NCBI GenBank assembly: GCA_027574665.1
Contig: CM050658.1
Location: 24,068,317 to 24,132,316, forward strand
Direction: 5' to 3'
Length of the DNA stretch: 64,000 bases
Source of the DNA: Rhynochetos jubatus
Taxonomy: Eukaryota; Chordata; Aves; Eurypygiformes; Rhynochetidae
Shown here: positions 1 through 9,131 of the stretch, piece after piece
How the letters are laid out: every line of letters begins with the position of its first letter
How positions within the stretch are numbered: the stretch's first letter is position 1
Program-made: the position numbers and the translations under genes
The notes under the pieces: generated by a model
What the model saw: only the letters and a program-made list of their open reading frames with translations
What the model was told of the DNA's origin: nothing
Database searches by the model: none

Positions 1-105
1 CTGCCCCGGCCGGCTCAGGGATGCCCGGGAGTGGCTACCTCTATGCCCAGTCAGACTCCCGGGCTGAGCGATGGAGGGTTTGTAAACACGGCCATCGCTG
101 AGTAA
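1..105 (+). other. GC-rich left-edge segment with an open frame ending at TAA 103-105
   Basis: The first ~105 bases are GC-rich with several CpGs. On the plus strand, frame 1 is open from the window edge through 34 codons to a TAA at 103-105. Composition then falls abruptly to AT-rich DNA, as can happen where a GC-rich terminal coding exon meets its 3' UTR. I do not recognise the peptide (it ends in NTAIAE). Thirty-four open codons in GC-rich DNA is weak evidence, and the opposite strand is also open here. It could equally be an outlying part of the CpG island to the right. Confidence 0.15.
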
Positions 106-624
106 ACAGGAAAAAAGCTAATATTCTTACACTAAAATGACATATATATTTAAACAAACAATTGGTTTGAAAGGTTTTTTTTTCACCTGGGGATGAGGAT
201 TCACGTTGGGAAGGGGGAAAGCGGCGGTGTCGCGGGTGGAGGGGCCGGGCGCGCTGAGGGATCTGCCGGCGCAGGCAGAGGACGGGGAGTGTTTGACTTC
301 GTCACTTCTTTACTTCATCTTCAGGATGTTGCTTTTGGTTAGGTTACAGGCTTGCGACTTCAGTGCACGTGGAAACAGCAGCCGTTTTTAATTAAAAGGC
401 AGATTCAGTGGCGCATTAACATAAATTAACAGAATGACAAGCTGGGTCCATCACCAGTGTGAAAGAGAGATTTGAAATAGCCTGGCTTCAGTTATTGCTA
501 TGGCGCTTACGATATAATAATGTTAATATTTTCTTTTCACATTTGAGTAAGTGGTGGACAAGTGATTATTTTTTCACAGACCATAAAGGCATTACATAAA
601 GAAAGCTATTTTATTGTATTTTTC
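106..624. other. Spacer between GC-rich patches, with a second CpG-rich patch at ~200-290
   Basis: AT-rich sequence surrounds a short GC- and CpG-rich patch at about 200-290 (GCGGCGG, GGGCGCGC and CCGGCGC clusters). The 61-codon frame starting at 206 looks like a by-product of this composition. Near 614-633 a pyrimidine-rich stretch ending in CTTCCAG sits directly against the start of the main CpG island and resembles a splice acceptor. There is no independent support that it is used. Confidence 0.4.
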
Positions 625-1075
625 TCTTCCAGGCAGCGCCGGAGAAGAGCAGGAAGGCTTAGGAGGGCTTGGAGCAGGTTTTCTGCCCCATCGGCCGCGG
701 AGCCGGGGCCGAGCAGCGAGGCCCAGCCTTGCCTGGGGCGCAGCGGGCTGGGGCTCCCGGGGGCTCCTCAGGCTGAAGGCGGAGCGCAGCCCGGAGCCGC
801 TTTCCCCTCGCTCCCCGCCCCTCGCACCGAATCGTCCGGGTGCCGGGAGCGCTGGGCTGGCGGCAGGCGCCCAGGACAGCGCAGGCTGCGCACCCGCGCA
901 GAGACGTCTCGCCGAGGGTCGTGCGCCGGACGCTCGTGAGCCGGCCCCGAGAGCCACCTCCTGCGTGGGGCTGACCGCGGGTTTCTCAGCGGACCGGAGT
1001 CTCCAGGGCTCTCCGGCCTTCTTGTCTGCCACTCAGCCTCACCCCCCCGCAGGACGAAACCGTTTGTAAGCCAAC
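625..1075. promoter_or_regulatory. CpG island, probable promoter or first-exon region
   Basis: About 450 bp of very GC-rich DNA carries dense unmethylated-type CpGs, in sharp contrast to the CpG-poor remainder of the window. Examples are runs such as TCGGCCGCGG, CGCACCCGCGC and GTGCGCCGGACGCTCG. In vertebrates such islands usually mark promoters of housekeeping or developmental genes. Overlapping open frames of 125-151 codons occur on both strands. They are low-complexity (Arg/Ala/Pro/Ser-rich), overlap each other and match no family I know, so I read them as consequences of GC content. A GTAAGC donor-like site lies at 1,066 on the plus strand. Transcript direction is undetermined: the gene may run right, making the rest of this window an intron, or left, making it upstream intergenic DNA. 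Confidence 0.75.
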
Positions 1076-1085
1076 GGCGAGGAGA

Positions 1086-2730
1086 ACATTTGGAAGTGTA
1101 AACACGTTGTGAATGAGAACACTGTACCTCCAGCGCGTACCGTGACATTTGCATTAACGGTCTCCGTGCTTGGAGCCGCTTGCCTAGAAACGTTTTTTGT
1201 AGTAGTGGGGACGTTAATGACAAACTTTCTCTTCGTAAGGAGCTGATTACAGCACGGAGTGTGTGTGTGCCCAGCTGAGGAGCCCTGCCCGCTCCGTCAC
1301 TGATGTTAATAAAAACCCCAATCCTCTTAATGAGATGAGAAATCCATTAGAAGCCATTGACAACGTACCTGACATTTTTCTTTTACTTGTAATATATATA
1401 TATATATATTTAATGTAAGTTATTTTCTCTTTTAACGAATTTCTGTATAATTTTCCGTTCAAGCTTAATTCCCTTGTGTCACAGGGTAGGCTGCCTGGGC
1501 TGGCATTGCACCTCAGTGACAGCGCCACAGAGCCAGGATCAGAGGGGTCCTTCTGTTTGCAAAGCAAAGGCAAATGCCACCAGCTCTTAGTGACAGCTCT
1601 TCCAAACCCATTTCAATAATATCCAAGTGCATTTACCAACAGGGCTTCGGGGCTCAGTCTGCCAGCACCCCTGGCTGGAGAGCCACCACGAGAAAATTAC
1701 AACAGGCCTCGCCACCACATGGGTTTGGTGTTGATGGACAATTTTTCTTAGTGCAGCACTGTTGTTTCATTTTCTAATTCCTTTTTACAGCTATAATGAA
1801 AGCATGGATGCTGTTGGGCTGCGATGGGGGATGCCCGCATTCACAGCACTTCAGCAGTAGAGCTGTGTCAGCCCAGACATCCCAAGATGTCTCAACAGGA
1901 GCCCTGGGACAGATCTGGATGAGCTTTGTTTGGTGCTATGATTTCTCCACAGAGCCCTGTTCTGTTCTGCCCGTGGCGATGATCTCTCGCTGCAGCACCC
2001 CAAAGCATGGCTGCCAGAAAATCTGCCCCCCTGCCCCCAGGGCACATATAATTCTGTAGCCGGTAAAGTCTACCTGTAGCTAATATACCTGATGTTTATT
2101 CTCTTTTCTGTGTATAAATAAGCTGTACTGGTAGAACACATTTATTCTGGCAGAATTGCATCCACACTAGGGAACTCTACCATTTTAATTACATCAGTAT
2201 AGTTAACAAAGCGTATGTTTTCTCTATAAACAAAGTAGAAGGGTGTAGATTGAAGGTTGGAAAAGCAGCACCAGAACTGGGTTCTTCCCTTGTTTGAATG
2301 CTAATCAGGTCACAGTTAATCTGCAAACGTTATCATGGTTTTCTTAACAAAAATCCATTTAGGTGAGTTTCCAGTTCAAACATCCTAGTCTCTCTTTATG
2401 AAGCATCTCAGGGAAACCTGAGAAAGCTTCTGCTTTTTCATCAATGTCAATTTAAAATTAGCTCCATGGAGCCAGAGGATTTTAAGATTAATGATATAGA
2501 GTTTATATGGATGTAAAAGCGCAGGAGTGCTTGCTCTGGTGGGAGTGGACTGGACACTGTGCCAGGTTTGCCTGAGAGGCAGTGGCCTTGCCTTGATTCT
2601 CTGTTCCACACCTGCGAGGCAAGTGAAGATCTGCTGGGCCCATCTGAAAGTAAAAATTGGTCTTAGAGCAATGCTTTGTGGACACTCCCCACCAACCTGT
2701 CCCCCAAAAGCACAACCTTGATGCTGTTTC
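1086..2730. other. Non-coding stretch right of the CpG island
   Basis: No supported gene. It contains a short (AT)n microsatellite at about 1,391-1,410. Small open frames of 60-110 codons on both strands lack recognisable domains; the minus-strand one at 1,247-1,573 runs through the AT repeat and encodes Tyr-Ile repeats there. CpG density falls to background by about 1,250. Confidence 0.5.
1391..1410. repeat. (AT)n microsatellite
   Basis: A short run of about nine to ten AT dinucleotides, likely length-polymorphic. Confidence 0.8.
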
Positions 2731-3135
2731 CCCTCATGAGGATTGAGGGGGGGAACTGTGGGGAGAATGGAGAGGGATGTGGGAGGATGCGGGAAGGATG
2801 GAGGAGTGGGGATACAGATGGTTGCAAGGGGGATGTGAGAGCACACAAAGGTATGTGGGGGGGATGCGTGGTGAATGCAGGGGATTACCGAGGGATGCGG
2901 AGGGGCGTGAGGGGGGATGCAGGATGTAGGGGTGTGTGGATGATGAGTGGGAAGGCTGGAGGGGAACATGGGGAGGTGGGAGGGCATGATATGGGGTTTT
3001 TGAGGGGATGTGGGGTGGATGGATGTGATGTGGGAGGATGCGGGAAGGGTATCAAGGGATGTGAGATTGTGAGGGAGGGATGCAGGGGAGTTTTGATGGG
3101 ACATGGGAAGGATGGAGGAGGATGCTGCAGGTGGC
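2731..3135. repeat. Purine-rich imperfect minisatellite (GGGATG / GGAGGATG type)
   Basis: Roughly 400 bp of G-rich plus strand built from degenerate units such as GGGATG, GGATGTGGG, GGAGGATGCGGG and GGAAGGATGGAGGAG. The units vary in length, so no single clean period is visible. The complementary strand is C/T/A-rich and lacks stops, giving an apparent 262-codon frame (2,385-3,173) of Pro/Ser/His-rich sequence. The plus strand gives a 161-codon Gly/Arg-rich frame. Both are repeat artefacts with no family resemblance. Several G-runs could form quadruplexes. Confidence 0.8.
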
Positions 3136-6100
3136 TGCAGCCTGCACACCCCAGGTACTGATAAAATACACAATCTAGCACCATGTGTACATGCTGAGCT
3201 GAAGCTGGGGTGGGTTAGGCCTTCTTGGACTTCATGAGAAAAAAGTTAACATCTATCTGTGACTTTTTATCGTCATTTTGTATAAAAATATAATGAAGGG
3301 ATCAATATGACCTACTGAGTTCAGTCAAATTCTCTAAAAATCATTAACCAGCATGTGAAGTATTGTTATCAGGTGTTTGTTTTAACCCAAAAGGTGGGAT
3401 TGAGGTCATTACACATTTGCTTGTTTAAACTGACTTGTATGGTAGATAGAATCTAAATGCTGAGTGCCTTATTCCATGAAATTTAGCTGCATATTGCAAA
3501 TGAAGTTCAGGACAAGTGCCTAGCATGGCTCTTGATACTATCATCTCTGCCTGGCTAAGCTTTTCCATGAAATTTGCCAGAATCGACGTTCTGGGATATA
3601 GATGGTTACCTTTAATGAAATTGGTGATGACCGTTGCGTCAGTAGGCAGCAGTTTTCATAGCATACTTTAAAAATGCATGCTCTCATCCATGCAGCTCTG
3701 TGTTGATGGAAAAAGTCAGAGTCAGAGTCTTGTATGGGTTCGTCAGTTTACAAACAGAGTCCATTAAAACATGATTATGTATAAAATGGGTTCTTCCTCT
3801 GCAAGATTGTCAAATCCATTGTTTATACTGTACCTATATTAACAAACCACAAAATAAGTTTGTAGTGTTTCTAAAACATAATTATTTAGGATGGAAATAT
3901 GGAAACTTTTTGAAATTGAAATGACATATACGGTGAATGAATAAAAGAAGAGTGACTTGTGCCTGAAGTTTGAGTATTAGATGGAATGAAAATATTTCAT
4001 TTTTTCAACACAATTTTTCCTCCCGGATAATTAATTTGAAGAGTCTTGGGCAGTGTACGTTCACTCTCTGAACAGATCTTGAAGCTAGTGGGTTATCTTT
4101 ATACGGAGGGTACCATTCAAGGCAGAAAACCTTGAGTTAAAGGGATTGCCTGCCGAGTTCAAGCACAGATAAACCTAAAGCATGATGTTCTTGTCATTCA
4201 TACTCAAAAGTTACTCAGGCATGACTTGCAGTGAAAAATTATGCAAACCCCATCAATTTATGAGAACAGTTTCCAGCCTGCCTTTTTGTAACTGCTAGCC
4301 TGAAAACTTGCTGGTGCAGGATCCCAAGACCTCAGCGGGGGTAAAGAACATAAAGGGTAAACAGAGCCCAGAAGAGAACAGGCAGATGTGCAGTAGTTAT
4401 TCATGTGCTGAAAATGCACGTCCTAGGAACTGTCTTCCTGAAGCCACAGTGTTGCAATAACTGGGAGGAGAGACTACGAAATGCTACAGTGGGCCATCTT
4501 AACCGAATTAACAGCACCACAGTTCTCCAACTCTTAAAGTGGCACTCCGTGTAGTATGAATACCATGTTGGGGAGCTGTTCTGGGCATAAATCTACATAT
4601 GGCAGTGGACCTCAGCAAAATGCAAGTCTGACTTTGGCTGGCAAGGAAGGTACTCCCAAAGTATGATTTTTTTTTCACCACAGTAAGGTCTGTGAGGGAG
4701 AAGCTGGCTGTTCTGCTGGAGCCAACAGGCTTTTTCCTTCTCTGCTGCTTGACTGACTACAAGGTCTCAGAGGGATTCCACCTGATTAATGCTGCTAGAC
4801 ATACTTTCTGAGGTATTTACTAAAGATTAAACAGAAGTATTTAAGAATTTAATGTAACCTCCAAATAATTTTAAATTATGTTATCTCTTATTTATAACAT
4901 TTTCTAAAATATGGAAGTGCATAACATCTTCTCTAAAATAAAAAAGCTTTGACTAGACATTTAAAACCAAGAATCATTTGTGTATCTTGTCCTCTTCTCC
5001 TTTTTGTAAAGTGAGAGTTGGTTTGCTGAAAATATTTGTGTTTCTTAAACAGAAATTCTCATAGGGCCTGTTCAGTCAGTGCAAAATGCTGGGTTTTTGT
5101 GCCAGTCCTTGCAGATGTTCAGAGCCTCCTCTCATTTCTGCTCTTTGAGTCTTATTACTGCCATAGGTAAGGTTTAAAGGGCACTGTAAAGTTTTTGGAA
5201 TTCTGTGGTGTGGTGTGAAATTTCCACAGTAATGAGTGTGGACTATATTTAATATTCAGATTTTGTACTGTTAATTACAGAAGTCACAGAGTACTGCTTG
5301 TTTCCTGGTCGGATGGCATTTCTCACTGGGTAAGTGTTAGTGTACGGACCATGCATGTAGTAACCGAACATACCATCTTAAGCTCAGTGGTTATTTGAAA
5401 TTAAAATTCATTATTCACTAGTATTTGTACTAGTAAAGTACAAGTGCTCAAATATTTGCAGAAAGCAAATGTGAAGCAGCTGTAAATATGGCTGAATTTG
5501 CTTCTGAATATTAATGAATATTTGCAGATTTTTGGCTAAACTGTAATGTATGTGTAGATGGGACAGAAGGCTTGTAAATACCAGTGCTTTACACTTACCA
5601 GTGTGTAAATTGCAGCTAAGCCCACAGGATTTAACTTCTATATCCTTAGTTTAAAGGGAAAAATACTGACTAGTCTGAAAAAAACCCCAAAACAAAACCC
5701 TTCAAAAAATACAGAGGACGTCAGAAGCTTTAGATAAACACATAAATTAGGGGGCTGTAGCCCTCACTGACTTGTGGGTAGAAAGTAAGTAGTTTAACTC
5801 TTCTGTTTCCATCAAGCACCAGCCATACCCAAAGGTTGAAGGAGAAGCCCAGGATCCATGGCTTAAGATGAGCTCTGCAAATTGAGATCTCTCCCTGCGG
5901 TTCCAAATAAATGATCCTCTGGATGGAAGTTAAGGAATTTGTAATGGTTTTCAGAAAACATTGTTTTAGCCATGTTTTGTATTTCCAGTATGAAAACAGA
6001 CTCCACATGTGTAGGACTCAGGAAAGGGTATTGAGTTTCAAAGACATGTAGTTTGTTAAGATTTGGAAAGCTCAGTAAGGCAAGCGCTGTTGGGCGATGT

Positions 6101-6911
6101 GCTCCAGAGACAGTGCGTGGTGTCCGTCCGTCGTCTTCCAGCTGCCTTGATACAGGTAATCTCCAGGTGGTTTTGCTGCTGTCTTACCCCAAGTGGAACA
6201 GGAAATATGTGGATGGCAAAACCTTCATAGGTTTCTATGAGGATCTCATGCCTTCCCAATGTTTAAAATTAAATAAAATTGTTGCTGCTGTAATCACTGC
6301 TCTGGATTTCCAGAATCGCCTTGTCTGCAGTGCAAACATAGCCAAGGCATTCAGGAGTGTGCATTGTATGAGTAGTCTTGCATGCTTCCACCAAGCTTTT
6401 GGCATCCAGAAATGCTGGATGTATGGCCAAAGAAGCTGTGGATGAGGTGCAAGAGTGGTGATCAAAACCTGTAGTATTGGCAAGTGTGTTTGTGGCATTT
6501 GCGCAGTCAGAAACTCATACTGACTGTTTCCTCTAGAGACTCTCAAATTCCTCTTATCAAAAAGGATGATGTTTTCTCTTTTCCAGGCCTCTAAATACAT
6601 AAAAGGCATTTGGTTGTTTCTTTGCTTTGCATGATTATGCAAGCAGAGTTTTATATACACCTAGTTTTGAAATTATTGTGCTTTACTTCTATGCACTCAA
6701 CTTTATTCTTCCAGCAAAGCCCTTTTTACTATGTTGTATATATTTTTGGTTTTGAAATGATGTTTAATTATTACTTCAGAAAAGGATGCTTTTCAGAGTG
6801 AAGAGTAGATTGTCATGAAGATAAGGAAGACATCTCTGTTGTTTGCAGTCTATAAAGCCATGTAACTTATTGGGTCATGTTTAACAAGGTTGCACATGGA
6901 GATGCTGCTCA
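3136..6911. other. AT-rich non-coding stretch, no gene seen
   Basis: About 3.8 kb with no recognisable gene or transposon. The longest frames (130-141 codons at 6,053-6,445 plus and 6,235-6,660 minus) overlap each other and show no domain. A splice-like interval occurs at 5,281-5,329 (AATTACAG before it, GGGTAAGT after it), but the upstream pyrimidine tract is poor. An A/C-rich patch lies at about 5,680-5,703. Confidence 0.5.
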
Positions 6912-6916
6912 GAAAC

Positions 6917-6943
6917 ATCGGGGCGGGGGGGGGGGGGGGGGGG
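6917..6943 (+). repeat. Poly-G run (19 uninterrupted G)
   Basis: Four G, one C, then 19 consecutive G at 6,925-6,943. Such mononucleotide G runs are rare, unstable and hard to sequence, so the exact length is uncertain. The tract is capable of forming a G-quadruplex. Confidence 0.9.
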
Positions 6944-8603
6944 CAGAAAAAAGCCTCTGTATTGTCTTGAACTCTTATTGCTAAAGCAGTTCTGGTATAT
7001 TTTTAGGGTACATTTATAGTATGTTAATACTTAGGGGTTCAATCATAGACTGGCATCCACATTTCTGGGTGTTGCAATGTCAGATGGGTACAGTCATCCT
7101 ATGGTGTTCTATCTTTTGTGTTGCAATCCTTATTTTTTTATGAAGGGATTTATAAAAGCAACTGACATCCTGACAGGGCTTTTTGTAACCATATCTGTTG
7201 GTCGGGTGCAGAAAAAATAGTTAGGAAGAAAATGTATTTCTTTGTAACGAAAGTATTTGATTTTGTATGGTCCCTCACAGTGTCTTCTCTTAGATGAGAG
7301 AGATGTTATCCCTATATGAATTTGGAATAGTTATGGTTGGGTTGGATAAGAAAATGCTACCTTTATAAGCAGAGAGCCCATAATTGGCGGTACCCAAAAC
7401 TGGGTCAAAGACTGGCACATATTTGTGTTTTCTGCCCTATTAAAATTAAAAACCCCACCATGTTTTCTTAGGCTTGGATATATGCACTCTACAAGAATTC
7501 TCTTCTTTGACCTTACGTTTACATATCTCACATTTTCCAGGTGCGTTTTCCCTGATGATATTTTTATTAGTGTATTTGTGGTAAATGTGTCCTTGAGTGT
7601 CCACAAATTCTGTCCAATATACATTCTGTTACTGCATTCAATGCAGATAAAAGCTTCAAGGCAAAGCATAATTTCCAGGGTCAAAGATTTTATAAATAGA
7701 GCTGCTGTAGCTGGCAGATGCAACTTCTCTTTGTAGGAAAGAGCTGTAAGTTTAATCCTGGATCCTCACTTATATGCACTGATTTTATAAAGAAAGAAGA
7801 GGGTTGGAAACAGTGGTTGGTGTAGAATGGCATGAATATAGGTTTTGACTTGTTAATTTCTAATCAGAAGTATCTTTCCCTACACTGCCCAGGTTCTCGG
7901 TCTGGGTCTGACAATCTTGTTACATTCAGATCCCTATAGGTTCTGGTGTGCTGCAACCCTTCAGAGTTGCCATCTGATGAAGAACTACTTTAGCAATTAG
8001 AAGATGAATAATGAGATAGCTCCAGGGAATTTATATGACGGGTTACACCCTCCCTCCTTCACTTCAATCCTTAGTGATATCAGTGTGTGCCCAAGCAACC
8101 AGGGCTCGGTGCCTCCACCCTCACCACATCTCTGTCAAGAGCAATGTTTACCCATGGAAAAGGACGACAGTCAGAAAGCTGAATTTCCTAAGACTATGAG
8201 GCCTTCAGTACTGGTTCAGCTTTAAGCATGCCCTACATTTGATAGCAGTTTGCAGTATGCCTAGAAAAAGTTATGAAAATATAAGCAAATAGTGATGTTC
8301 CTCTGTCTGCAGTTGCACTTCACAGTCATTTGTCACTAGAGGATTTCCCAAAGCAAAAGTGGATATGTGTATTAGCCTCCAGTAGGCATTTCCTACGCTT
8401 ATTTGTCATTTTCAGCCAAGTTGTCCTTGGTATATGCCAGATTGTCAGGCAGCAAGTGCTATTATCTGTGCAATAGGTGAAGAACTATTTCCCATTACTT
8501 GTTTTTTTAACTTGCCACCTGATAATTTAATTTTATATACTTAGGTGGTATGTGTTCACAAGGATAACGGCCTCTTTTCTTTTTCCCCATCCAAATCTTT
8601 GTT
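6944..8603. other. Non-coding stretch, no gene seen
   Basis: AT-rich sequence without recognisable repeat or gene. Overlapping frames of 103 and 130 codons on opposite strands near 7,331-7,736 are reciprocal shadows without any domain. Confidence 0.5.
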
Positions 8604-9131
8604 TTATGGAGCACTGTCCTTGATTCCCTCAGTCTTTTTCTGCCTTCTTTGCACCTCAGTCATACCTGTTGGGCTGTACTGAGGTTCATCACATTCTTTG
8701 GTCAAAGATGTGGTGGGTTTAGTTTCTAACTGAAGAGCATAGGTGACTATGTGGACATACACAGTGCCTCCTGAAGAAAGAACCGCTAGCATGGACCATT
8801 CTGACATGTTCCTCCATATTTTTTCAAGAGCTTTTTCAGAGTTCTGGCGGTAAATCTTCATCCATCTGTGGTATCTTAAATCCCTTATATCAGTGTTTTT
8901 GGAGTGAAACACAGTCCTTGTGCTAGAATAATCCCTGCTCATGTAATCAGGTTGCCCTCTAATGGTTAGCTTTGATTCAGAGCACTCTTGGGCTTGATGA
9001 TGACCAGAGGAATTTTTACTTTGATTCCTGTGGAAGAAGCCTAAATGTTTTAGGCTATGGGCAATGGAGCTGTGCTTTAGAGAGGAAAAAGTGTAAGCCT
9101 CTTCAGAAGTTGTGGTTGCAACACTGCTCAT
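8604..9131 (-). CDS. Unassigned 175-codon reading frame (hypothetical, may be spurious)
   Basis: I do not recognise this frame. It starts at ATG 9,131, ends at 8,604, and encodes about 175 residues of mixed, non-repetitive composition. The N-terminal third is Ser/His/Thr-rich. A central basic stretch reads near DLRYHRWMKIYRQ. A short hydrophobic segment follows (near LAVLSSGGTVYVHIVTYA), and the tail is charged. There is no signal peptide and no known motif. An in-frame stop lies just upstream of the ATG, and no strong Kozak context, CpG promoter or poly(A) signal is obvious. At this base composition I estimate well under one frame of this length by chance in the window, so it is mildly notable. 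It could be a single exon, a decayed retrocopy or chance. Confidence 0.15.
   Translation of the reverse strand: MSSVATTTSEEAYTFSSLKHSSIAHSLKHLGFFHRNQSKNSSGHHQAQECSESKLTIRGQPDYMSRDYSSTRTVFHSKNTDIRDLRYHRWMKIYRQNSEKALEKIWRNMSEWSMLAVLSSGGTVYVHIVTYALQLETKPTTSLTKECDEPQYSPTGMTEVQRRQKKTEGIKDSAP

Noticed and set aside
592-1223. Overlapping frames of 125-151 codons on both strands in the CpG island
   Set aside because: GC-rich DNA has few stops. The products are low-complexity, mutually overlapping and without domain resemblance. A real first coding exon here cannot be excluded but is not supported.
1369-1573. Minus-strand exon with a strong CAG|GTACGT donor at 1,369/1,368
   Set aside because: The proposed exon would read through an (AT)n microsatellite and encode Tyr-Ile repeats, and no acceptor or upstream signal supports it.
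2385-3173. Minus-strand frame of 262 codons, Pro/Ser/His-rich
   Set aside because: It is the complement of the purine-rich minisatellite. Composition is repeat-driven and stops are absent only because the strand lacks the needed bases.
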